11,800 nucleotides of DNA from Microbacteriaceae bacterium UBA963. Its GTDB lineage: Bacteria > Actinomycetota > Actinomycetes > Actinomycetales > Microbacteriaceae. Below are positions 6,349-11,800 of this stretch, one piece after another (the stretch's first letter is position 1; every line of letters begins with the position of its first letter). The stretch is from the NCBI GenBank assembly GCA_002292955.1, contig DBCH01000038.1, positions 1-11,800 of the forward strand. The letters run 5' to 3'. Both the position numbers and the translations under genes were made by a program. The notes beneath the pieces are model-generated. The model saw only the letters and a program-made list of their open reading frames with translations, searched no databases and was not told the origin of the DNA.

Positions 6349-7338
6349 ATGAACAAAAAGTCAGCAGCGTCCTCAATCCTTGTGATTGATAGCGTTGCGG
6401 GCGCGAAGGGCCCGGCACAACTGCCGGGCCCTTCGAACATGAGTCACTTCGCCGGTCGACCACGTCCCGGTGAAAAGATCATTAAGGGTCTTCTCGCCTT
6501 TGCGGCGGGGCTCACCGTCGTCATTACCGTCGGGATCCTGATCGCGCTGATTGTCCCCGGGGTTGAATTCTTTGTGAACGTGCCCATCTGGGATTTCCTC
6601 TTTGGCACGCGCTGGACGCCAATGTTTGCCGACAAGAGTTTTGGCGTGCTCCCCCTCGTGAGCGCCACCCTCTGGACAACGGTTCTGGCCCTCATCGTGG
6701 CGATTCCTTTTGGCTTGGGCGCGGCCGTGTTGATGTCTGAATTCGCTCACCCCAAACTTCGCGCCGTGCTCAAACCCATCCTTGAAGTCTTGGCGGGTAT
6801 CCCCACCGTGGTCTACGGTCTCTTCGCCCTGCAGTTCATTCAACTCGTCGTCTTCAAAGAGTGGCTCCAACTCGACACAGGAGCTTTTTCGGTTCTCGCC
6901 GCCGGGCTCGTGATGGGAATCATGATTATTCCCACCATTGCCTCTATCTCTGAAGACGCCATGTCTGCGGTGCCCATGTCTTTGCGTCAAGGTTCAGCGG
7001 CTCTGGGGGCAAACCGCATGCAGACCAGCGTGCGCGTTGTCTTTCCCGCTGCTCTCTCGGGCATTATTGCGGCCATCATCTTGGGTGTGTCTCGCGCCGT
7101 CGGAGAAACCATGATTGTGGCCATTGCTGCCGGAAGCCAGGCGCGGATCGTCACCGGCCCTCTCGAAGCCGGCCAAACAATGACGGGCTTCATCGCCAAC
7201 TCAGCATTAGGCGATTCCCGCGTGGGCTCACTCGAATACAACACACTCTTTGCCGTAGGGCTCCTGCTTTTCGTCATCACGCTGATCATCAACTTCATCA
7301 GTATTCGTCTGGTTAACAGGTTTAGGCAGGTCTACTAA
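6349..7338 (+). CDS. pstC: PstC, phosphate ABC transporter permease
   Basis: One of the two membrane subunits of the Pst phosphate importer. It has about six hydrophobic segments, the first at residues 47-69, and the permease EAA-type loop GSAALGANRMQTSVRVVFPA near residues 213-232, which docks onto PstB; SRAVGETMIV follows. From ATG 6349 it is 329 residues. ATG 6439 (M31) gives 299 residues beginning MSHFAGRPRPGEK, enough for a full PstC, since the first 30 residues precede any conserved part. Neither start has a clear ribosome-binding site. A strong hairpin (6404-6435) lies between them, inside the frame if 6349 is used and 3 nt before the ATG if 6439 is used. The longer frame is given because ribosomes reading through would melt the hairpin, but the shorter form is a real possibility. 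pstA follows with no gap. Confidence 0.93.
   Translation: MNKKSAASSILVIDSVAGAKGPAQLPGPSNMSHFAGRPRPGEKIIKGLLAFAAGLTVVITVGILIALIVPGVEFFVNVPIWDFLFGTRWTPMFADKSFGVLPLVSATLWTTVLALIVAIPFGLGAAVLMSEFAHPKLRAVLKPILEVLAGIPTVVYGLFALQFIQLVVFKEWLQLDTGAFSVLAAGLVMGIMIIPTIASISEDAMSAVPMSLRQGSAALGANRMQTSVRVVFPAALSGIIAAIILGVSRAVGETMIVAIAAGSQARIVTGPLEAGQTMTGFIANSALGDSRVGSLEYNTLFAVGLLLFVITLIINFISIRLVNRFRQVY
6404..6435 (+). terminator. 14-bp GC-rich hairpin between pstS and the pstC membrane domain
   Basis: CGAAGGGCCCGGCA (6404-6417) and TGCCGGGCCCTTCG (6422-6435) pair perfectly across a CAAC loop. Stem length and GC content are terminator-like, but no T-run follows; the next bases are AACATG, where ATG is the alternative pstC start. 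It could be a U-tract-less terminator giving partial readthrough, or a stabiliser of the pstS 3' end. Either would make PstS more abundant than PstCAB. The structure is certain on paper; its action is inferred. Confidence 0.6.
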
Positions 7339-8250
7339 ATGGCTTCTCTCGGCAAACTTGCGTCCCAGGGCGCTGCCGCAACCACGCTCAAGTCGCAAAA
7401 CGGCGGCGAGTACAGCGTGCGTGCCATTGGCTTTCTCTTTGCCCTGTGGTTTTCACTTTTCGTTGCCGTGCTCTTTCTTGCCACTCTCATCATCGTCACC
7501 CTGATTGAGGGATCACCGAAGTTCAGTCTCAACCTGTTCATCGAGTACTCATCGGCAAATCCGGACAACGCGGGGGCTCGAGCAGCCATCCTGGGTTCGG
7601 CCTTTGTCATTGCCGTCACTGCCGTCCTTGCCATTCCGCTCGGCGTAGCGGCGGCTACCTATCTGGAAGAGTTCGCCGACAAGCGGCGGTGGTGGAACCG
7701 GATGATTGAACTCAACGTTCAGAACCTGGCCGCGGTTCCCTCCATCGTCTACGGACTCCTGACGCTGGGGCTCTTGGCCACCGTCGGCTTCAAAAGTAAG
7801 AACTTTGTCCTCGCCGGTGGCATCGCTTTAGCCCTGCTCATTCTGCCGGTCATTGTCATTGCCACCCGAGAAGCCATTCGTTCTGTGCCTTCGGAAATCC
7901 GCGACGGCTCACTAGCCCTCGGAGCGTCCCCGTGGCAGACAGTGTGGCGACAGATTTTGCCATCGTCAGTCCCCGGAATTGCCACCGGCTCGATTCTTGC
8001 CCTGTCGCGTGCTTTGGGAGAGGCGGCTCCGCTTCTGCTCCTCGGGGCGCTCGTTTATGTCACGTTCGACCCGACATCACTCATGAGTGGCTTCACAACC
8101 ATGCCCATTCAGATTTTCAGTTGGACCGGCCGCCCTCAGGAGGGCTTCCACGAGCTCGCCGCCGCCGCCAGTATCCTCCTCCTCGTGCTCCTCGTGCTCA
8201 TGAATGGCGTCGCTATTTTTATCCGTAACCGATTTCAGAAACGCTGGTAA
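7339..8250 (+). CDS. pstA: PstA, phosphate ABC transporter permease
   Basis: A 303-residue partner of PstC in the transmembrane channel. It has about six hydrophobic segments, the first at residues 33-58, a periplasmic stretch, then NLAAVPSIVYGLLTLG. The EAA-type loop GSLALGASPWQTVWRQILPS near residues 188-207 contacts the ATPase, followed by the family-typical LSRALGEAAPLLLLGA. The ATG directly follows the pstC stop (TAAATG), and GCAGG in the end of pstC supplies a ribosome-binding site, so the two are probably translationally coupled. pstB begins 6 bp after its stop. Length and motifs are normal. Confidence 0.96.
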   Translation: MASLGKLASQGAAATTLKSQNGGEYSVRAIGFLFALWFSLFVAVLFLATLIIVTLIEGSPKFSLNLFIEYSSANPDNAGARAAILGSAFVIAVTAVLAIPLGVAAATYLEEFADKRRWWNRMIELNVQNLAAVPSIVYGLLTLGLLATVGFKSKNFVLAGGIALALLILPVIVIATREAIRSVPSEIRDGSLALGASPWQTVWRQILPSSVPGIATGSILALSRALGEAAPLLLLGALVYVTFDPTSLMSGFTTMPIQIFSWTGRPQEGFHELAAAASILLLVLLVLMNGVAIFIRNRFQKRW

Positions 8251-8256
8251 ACACCC

Positions 8257-9120
8257 ATGGAAAAGAACTCCCCCGACCAGCCGGCATCGTCGGCCACTGT
8301 GCGTCCTGTCCCCGGTGACGTGGCATTACCGGATCAGCCCGATGCTGTTCTTTCGTGTGAAAATGTCGATGTCTACTACGGTTCTTTCAAGGCCGTAGAA
8401 CAGGTGAACCTCGATTTCGGCCTCAACGAAATCACCGCACTCATTGGACCGTCCGGTTGCGGCAAGTCAACTCTCTTACGGTCTCTCAACCGCATGAATG
8501 ACCTCGTAGAGGGAGCCCGTGTTGCCGGGAGGGTCTCGTTCATGAACGAGGACATCTACGGTCCCGGCGTGGACGCCATCGAGGTGCGTCGCCGCATTGG
8601 CATGGTCTTTCAGAAGCCCAACCCTTTTCCCAAGTCCATTTACGACAACATTGCCTACGGCGCGCGCGTGACCGGCATGAAGGTCTCGAACATGGACGAC
8701 CTCGTTGAGGAAGCTCTCACTCGGGCAGCGCTCTGGGACGAAGTGAAAGACAAACTCAAGCAGTCGGCCTATGGTCTCTCGGGTGGTCAGCAACAGCGTC
8801 TCTGCATCGCGCGCACAATCGCGATCAAGCCGGACGTGATTCTGATGGATGAACCGTGCTCGGCCCTCGACCCGATTGCCACCATGCGCATCGAAGACCT
8901 CATGCAGGAGCTTCGCAAGGACTACACCATCGTGATCGTGACCCACAACATGCAGCAGGCTGCCCGGGTTGCCGACCGCACCGCGTTCTTCACGGCACTT
9001 CCCGACGAAACAACGGGAAACCGCACCGGCGTGCTCGTTGAATACGGGAAAACGGTTCAAATTTTTGGCACCCCCAACGATACGCGCACCGAAGACTACA
9101 TCTCCGGCCGATTCGGCTAG
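8257..9120 (+). CDS. pstB: PstB, phosphate ABC transporter ATPase
   Basis: The cytoplasmic ATPase that powers PstSCA, 287 residues. Walker A is GPSGCGKST (64-72), the Q-loop is VFQKPNPFPKS (Q119), the ABC signature LSGGQQQR (174-181), Walker B VILMDEP with E199, and the H-loop VTHNM with H230. PstB proteins are usually about 255-260 residues. The surplus is an N-terminal extension of about 28 residues, rich in Pro, Ala, Asp and Ser, before the conserved LSCENVDVYYG. No clear ribosome-binding site precedes ATG 8257 and no other ATG lies before the domain, so the extension is probably translated but this is not certain. It is the last gene of the pst operon; no phoU follows, unlike in E. coli. 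Confidence 0.97.
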   Translation: MEKNSPDQPASSATVRPVPGDVALPDQPDAVLSCENVDVYYGSFKAVEQVNLDFGLNEITALIGPSGCGKSTLLRSLNRMNDLVEGARVAGRVSFMNEDIYGPGVDAIEVRRRIGMVFQKPNPFPKSIYDNIAYGARVTGMKVSNMDDLVEEALTRAALWDEVKDKLKQSAYGLSGGQQQRLCIARTIAIKPDVILMDEPCSALDPIATMRIEDLMQELRKDYTIVIVTHNMQQAARVADRTAFFTALPDETTGNRTGVLVEYGKTVQIFGTPNDTRTEDYISGRFG

Positions 9121-9131
9121 ACCGCCTGATT

Positions 9132-9262
9132 TCGATACGACCACTTCGTGGTCTACTCAATCGACGGCCGGTGACCACTTCGTGGTCTACTCAATCAGCG
9201 TTAACCGGCCACTGCGTGGTCTACTCAATCGACGGCCGGTGACCACGGCGTGAGCTAGTCGA
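9132..9262. repeat. array of 34-bp tandem hairpin (REP-like) repeats
   Basis: Units start at 9139, 9173, 9207 and 9241, an exact 34-bp period. Copies 1 and 2 share 24 identical bases built on the hairpin GACCAC-TTC-GTGGTC followed by TACTCAATC. Copy 3 (GGCCAC-TGC-GTGGTC) keeps the fold with one G-U pair. Copy 4 (9241-9262) is degenerate. The 10-bp spacers alternate: GACGGCCGGT, AGCGTTAACC, GACGGCCGGT. TCGAT (9132-9136) and ATCGA (9160-9164) add an outer stem to copy 1. The array fills the gap between converging pstB and the 9255-9881 gene, where such hairpins could act as a two-way terminator. A dispersed REP-like element is the likeliest identity, but only a genome search can show that. Confidence 0.8.
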
Positions 9263-9881
9263 GGGTGCCGGCCCGCCACATGCGTGCGCACACCGAGAGC
9301 TCTGCTCCTAGGGAAGACAGGCGTGCGGCCTGCGTGGTAAGGCGTGCGGCCTGCTCTGCGCTGTGGGCATCGACTTCTGCCGCCTGTGCCACGCCGCCGA
9401 GCGCAGCGAGCCGGCAGAAAGCTGCGGCCCGGTCGAGGGCATCGGCGAGGTCTCCGGCAAAGACGCCGTGCAGAATGAGGTCGGCGAGGTCGCGCACCTC
9501 GGCGGCGCTCGTGGGCACGGGGGCGCCGGCAATCACGGGGTCTCCCGTTAGCGATGCCCGCACGCCGGCTTCAAAAACGTGTGCCATGTGCTCACCCTGC
9601 TGGCGAATAAGGTCGCGAATCAGATAGACCCGCCACATCGCTCCGGGCAGGCTGTGGGCACTCGCCTTCGACCACAGTTCGGCCAGCGCATCGATGCCGT
9701 TGTCGTCGGCAAACGTTACGGCCTTCTCCCGTGTGGCCACATCGGCGCGGCGAACACGTGCCAAAAGGTCGCGGGCGCTCTCGTGTGCAAGCTGAGTAAT
9801 CACGGCCGGGTCTGCGGATCCCTCGAAGGCCGAAAACTCGTGGCCGGCAAACAGGGCGGGTCGGTGGGGGCGATCGGTCAC
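9255..9881 (-). CDS. uncharacterised actinobacterial protein, probably all-helical
   Basis: A 208-residue protein from GTG 9879-9881; AGAGAG lies about 8-10 nt upstream. The frame continues to another GTG at 9921-9923, but that start lacks a ribosome-binding site and adds only a basic stretch. Long Ala/Leu/Arg-rich stretches such as ITQLAHESARDLLARVRRAD and the segments ADDNGIDALAELWSKAS and LPGAMWRVYLIRDLIRQ suggest soluble helical bundles; there is no signal peptide, membrane span or recognisable catalytic motif. I recall similar proteins in Microbacteriaceae without assigned function and do not assign one. It converges on pstB and is divergent from the DUF5993-dsbB pair. Its last codons and TAG stop overlap the degenerate fourth copy of the 34-bp repeat. 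Confidence 0.8.
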   Translation of the reverse strand: MTDRPHRPALFAGHEFSAFEGSADPAVITQLAHESARDLLARVRRADVATREKAVTFADDNGIDALAELWSKASAHSLPGAMWRVYLIRDLIRQQGEHMAHVFEAGVRASLTGDPVIAGAPVPTSAAEVRDLADLILHGVFAGDLADALDRAAAFCRLAALGGVAQAAEVDAHSAEQAARLTTQAARLSSLGAELSVCARMWRAGTLD

Positions 9882-9911
9882 ACTCCATTCTCTCTTAGCC
9901 CTATGACCGAC

Positions 9912-9939
9912 TTGCGCGTTCACCTGCGTTAGGTAGGGT
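9912..9939 (+). promoter_or_regulatory. candidate promoter for a leaderless DUF5993-dsbB transcript
   Basis: TTGCGC (9912-9917) and TAGGGT (9934-9939) form -35 and -10 candidates with a 16-bp spacer. The -10 ends 7 nt before the GTG at 9947, so transcription would start at or next to the start codon. No Shine-Dalgarno sequence is otherwise positioned for that GTG. GTTCACC (9918-9924) lies in the spacer. Visual match only. Confidence 0.4.
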
Positions 9940-9946
9940 TAGCGCC

Positions 9947-10105
9947 GTGGATACCCTGATTTTTGGCCTGCTTCTGGCCGTGGCGCTTGTCGTCATCCTG
10001 GTGCGCACCAGGTGGATTGTGCTCACCATGTTCTTTGTCTCTTTCGTCGCCGTGGGGCTGCTGTTCGCGCACCACGTGACGAGCGTTTTGGATTTGAGCT
10101 TCTGA
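9947..10105 (+). CDS. DUF5993-like small membrane protein
   Basis: GTG 9947-9949 opens a 52-residue protein, MDTLIFGLLLAVALVVILVR followed by TRW and a second hydrophobic stretch, ending HHVTSVLDLSF. Two transmembrane helices (about 4-19 and 24-42) with a short basic turn fit the DUF5993 family, small proteins found next to DsbB-like genes in actinobacteria. The stop overlaps the dsbB start by one base (TGATG), so the two are translationally coupled and their products probably work together in the membrane. It contains no cysteine and so cannot join a disulfide relay directly. The family name is from memory of size, pattern and context. Confidence 0.75.
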   Translation: MDTLIFGLLLAVALVVILVRTRWIVLTMFFVSFVAVGLLFAHHVTSVLDLSF

Positions 10106-10794
10106 TGGCGGACACCGGCAAGCTCACGGTTTTCTTGGGCAACACGCGCATTGTTGTTCCCGAGCCCACCAAGCGGTGGCATCGCGTTATGGGCCGGCTC
10201 GGCTTCTGGGCTCAGGTGTTTTTCCTCATCGCCTACATCGGCGTGCTGTCCACCGCCATGTTCTATTTCCAGTTCGCCCAGGGCGAGATGCCGTGCCCAC
10301 TGTGCATCCTGCAACGCATGGGCATGATGCTCTCGTCGTTCGGCGCGCTTTTTATTGTGAGCCACTCGCTCAAGAAGACACTGACCCCGTCGGGTTTCAT
10401 GACGGGCCTCGGCTTGGCAATCCTGGGCGCCATGCTCGGCGCCGCAATGTCGATACGGCAGATCCTGTTGCACATCCTGCCGGGAGATCCCGGCTACGGA
10501 ACCGCGATTTTTGGCTTGCACCTCTACACGTGGGCGCTCATCAGCTTCGTCGTGGTGATGGCCTTCGCGGGGGTGCTGCTGACCTTCGGCACCGAGTTCT
10601 TGCCCATCGCGCCGGTCAGCACCTGGGCCCGCGGGTTCGTGTGGGTGATCATCGTGCTTTTCGTCGCGACCATTGGAATCAACATGGTTGTGGTGTTCTT
10701 CGAAGCGGGCTTTAACTGGTTCCTGCCGGACAACCCCACGGGCTACGAGCTCATTGGGTTGACGCCGACACCCCCACCGGTGCCAACTCCGTAA
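10105..10794 (+). CDS. DsbB-like disulfide bond formation protein lacking the second cysteine pair
   Basis: A 229-residue membrane protein from ATG 10105, coupled to the upstream small ORF by TGATG. It has the DsbB hallmark M-P-C64-P-L-C67-I-L-Q-R71, that is the first CxxC pair and the arginine associated with quinone interaction, plus IRQILLHILPG. E. coli DsbB has a second essential pair (C104-C130) in a periplasmic loop that takes electrons from DsbA. This protein has no cysteine besides C64 and C67. It also seems to have five hydrophobic segments (about 34-56, 72-92, 98-120, 138-160, 172-196) instead of four, and a proline-rich C-terminal tail. The frame is open further upstream to 10012, but that part is the overlap with the small ORF. 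Its 3' end overlaps the convergent DUF998 gene by 44 bp. Confidence 0.85.
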   Translation: MADTGKLTVFLGNTRIVVPEPTKRWHRVMGRLGFWAQVFFLIAYIGVLSTAMFYFQFAQGEMPCPLCILQRMGMMLSSFGALFIVSHSLKKTLTPSGFMTGLGLAILGAMLGAAMSIRQILLHILPGDPGYGTAIFGLHLYTWALISFVVVMAFAGVLLTFGTEFLPIAPVSTWARGFVWVIIVLFVATIGINMVVVFFEAGFNWFLPDNPTGYELIGLTPTPPPVPTP

Positions 10795-11404
10795 CACTCC
10801 CGGTCGCCTGGCGGCGTTGAATTCGGGCGCACACCAGCACCACGGCCGACAGGTAGAGCGCCTGTTCGAAGGACACGAGGCGTTCCCACAGACCAATGTT
10901 TGTTGACTCGGGATTAGCCCAAATCACGAGGAACGTGATGGCAAACGTGGCCTGAACCAGCGATGCGACGAGGATCGCCCAGGGACGGAGAATCCACGGC
11001 GCATCCTTGCGAAACCGCATGGCAAACAGTTGCCAACTTGCCGAAGCCGCAAAGAACGCAATCGCGAACATGCGATGGGTGTCGGAAACCCCGTTGAGCG
11101 GCGTGGGGAAAATGGTGAGTCCGTAACTGCAGAGAGCGGCGATGAGTAAGACGATGCGACCCGGGACGGCGAGGGTGCGTGCGAAAACAGCCGCGATGAG
11201 CGTGAGCGTTGACCCGAGAATGAAGAACGCCGTCATGAGCCACCGCACCGGAGACTCGGGCGCGGCGAGATCGCTGATGGTGAGCGTTAGGGGGTCGTAT
11301 CCCGGCCACAGTGCTCCGGCGATAGCCCATCCAGCAACATTTTGAATCGGGCCAATGATGGCGGCCACGATCACAATGGGCGCCATTGTTTTCAGCGGTG
11401 TCAT
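10751..11404 (-). CDS. DUF998-type integral membrane protein
   Basis: A 217-residue protein with about six hydrophobic segments (8-31, 55-75, 82-100, 110-128, 142-160, 177-195). ISDLAAPESPVRW after the first helix and IFPTPLNGVSDTHRMFA (about 98-114), with the FP and histidine typical of the family, point to DUF998, whose function is unknown. Start ATG 11402-11404 has a weak AAGG upstream; TAAGGT lies 7 nt before the ATG and could be the -10 of a leaderless transcript. Its C-terminal 14 codons plus stop are antisense to the end of dsbB. It lies 54 bp downstream of the lipoprotein gene on the same strand, so they may share a transcript. Confidence 0.78.
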   Translation of the reverse strand: MTPLKTMAPIVIVAAIIGPIQNVAGWAIAGALWPGYDPLTLTISDLAAPESPVRWLMTAFFILGSTLTLIAAVFARTLAVPGRIVLLIAALCSYGLTIFPTPLNGVSDTHRMFAIAFFAASASWQLFAMRFRKDAPWILRPWAILVASLVQATFAITFLVIWANPESTNIGLWERLVSFEQALYLSAVVLVCARIQRRQATGSVTELAPVGVSASTQ

Positions 11405-11458
11405 GGTGCTGACCTTAGCGGAACGCTGGGCCCGTTAGCGCTGAATGATTGCGACCCG

Positions 11459-11773
11459 CTACTTGAGGTCCGCCTCGGCGCGCTGCGCCCAGAGCGCCAG
11501 TTTTCCCTCAGCCACAGCCTGACGAGCGAGGTCAACCTCTGCCGGGGTCACGGTGCCGTTTGCGATCGCGTCTTCGACGGATCCGGCTCGAAGGATAACT
11601 GCCGCAGTGACAACTCCGGCTGCGGTCACGTCGTTGGGCATCGTCATCGTGAGAACGTCGGTTGCCGCTCCTGTGGTTGTGGACGATGAGGCGTCCGAGG
11701 TTGAGCAAGCGCTCAACCCCATCGTGGCGAGCGTGACCACAACGACAATCGCGCCCAACCATCGACGACCCAC
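11459..11773 (-). CDS. small secreted lipoprotein of unknown function
   Basis: A 104-residue protein from GTG 11771-11773. The signal peptide is MGRR plus a hydrophobic stretch, ending in lipobox L-S-A-C with C23 as the lipidation site. A Ser/Thr/Ala-rich linker follows, then a domain of about 65 residues (VLTMTMPNDVTAAGVVTAA, SVEDAIANGTVTPAEVDLA, ending LALWAQRAEADLK) that I do not recognise. The GTG follows the stop of the upstream gene directly (TAAGTG), and GGA-rich sequence in that gene's last codons can serve as ribosome-binding site, so translation is probably coupled. The mature protein should sit on the outer face of the membrane. Confidence 0.78.
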   Translation of the reverse strand: MGRRWLGAIVVVVTLATMGLSACSTSDASSSTTTGAATDVLTMTMPNDVTAAGVVTAAVILRAGSVEDAIANGTVTPAEVDLARQAVAEGKLALWAQRAEADLK

Positions 11774-11800
11774 TTACTTTCCGTCTTTCTTGTTGCCGTT
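11774..11800 (-). CDS. C-terminal end of a gene running in from the right edge
   Basis: In frame before TAA (11774-11776), the minus strand reads NGNKKDGK. That is a lysine-rich tail directly abutting the lipoprotein start, as expected for a gene in the same operon. Only eight residues are visible, so the product cannot be named and coding status rests on this junction alone. Confidence 0.35.
   Translation of the reverse strand, partial: NGNKKDGK

Noticed and set aside
9132..9262. CRISPR array
   Set aside because: The repeats are hairpin units in direct tandem with 10-bp spacers, two of them identical; CRISPR spacers are about 30 bp and unique, and no cas gene is present.
9901..10896. 331-codon minus-strand frame across the dsbB region
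   Set aside because: It is antisense to DUF5993 and dsbB, the translation is His/Glu/Arg-rich low complexity, and the plus-strand membrane proteins with TGATG coupling explain the region.
11405..11458. terminator after the lipoprotein gene
   Set aside because: Only a 4-bp CGCT/AGCG stem around GGGCCC is visible, too weak to call.

Overview
The window looks like the chromosome of a high-GC Gram-positive actinobacterium, most likely family Microbacteriaceae. This rests on a GlnR-type atypical response regulator, a ppk-mutT1 pair in the order known from mycobacteria, GTG starts, several genes without a clear Shine-Dalgarno sequence, moderately high GC, and a small DUF5993-like protein coupled to a DsbB-like protein. 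The assignment comes from protein content and was not tested by any search.

Layout. Bases 1-1017 (minus) hold most of a YgfZ-type folate-binding Fe-S maintenance protein that runs off the left edge. A 36-residue membrane peptide gene lies just upstream of it (1041-1151, minus). A 57-bp divergent promoter region separates these from a long plus-strand block for phosphate and nitrogen control: glnR (1209-1898), ppk1 (1968-4142), a Nudix/histidine-phosphatase fusion mutT1 (4139-5086, overlapping ppk by 4 bp), and the high-affinity phosphate ABC transporter pstS-pstC-pstA-pstB (5375-9120). The 288-bp gap before pstS carries an 80-bp nested inverted-repeat element, a PHO-box-like array of 11-bp direct repeats and a small leader hairpin. 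A 14-bp perfect hairpin sits between pstS and the membrane part of pstC.

After pstB there is an array of 34-bp tandem hairpin repeats (9139-9262) where pstB converges on a minus-strand gene of unknown function (9255-9881). A divergent promoter region then leads to a DUF5993-like 52-residue membrane protein overlapping a DsbB-like gene (9947-10794). That DsbB keeps the first CxxC pair but has no other cysteine. It converges on, and overlaps by 44 bp, a DUF998-type membrane protein (10751-11404, minus). The right edge has a small lipoprotein gene (11459-11773, minus) and the last 8 codons of another minus-strand gene.

How the genes fit together: PstSCAB imports phosphate, Ppk1 stores or mobilises it as polyphosphate, MutT1 cleans nucleotide and dinucleotide polyphosphates, and GlnR is the nitrogen regulator next to them. 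No phoU, phoR/phoP or mshD is present. I see no mobile element, CRISPR array, phage gene, tRNA or rRNA. Most genes are ordinary core genes; the unusual signals are in the intergenic structures and in the cysteine-poor DsbB.
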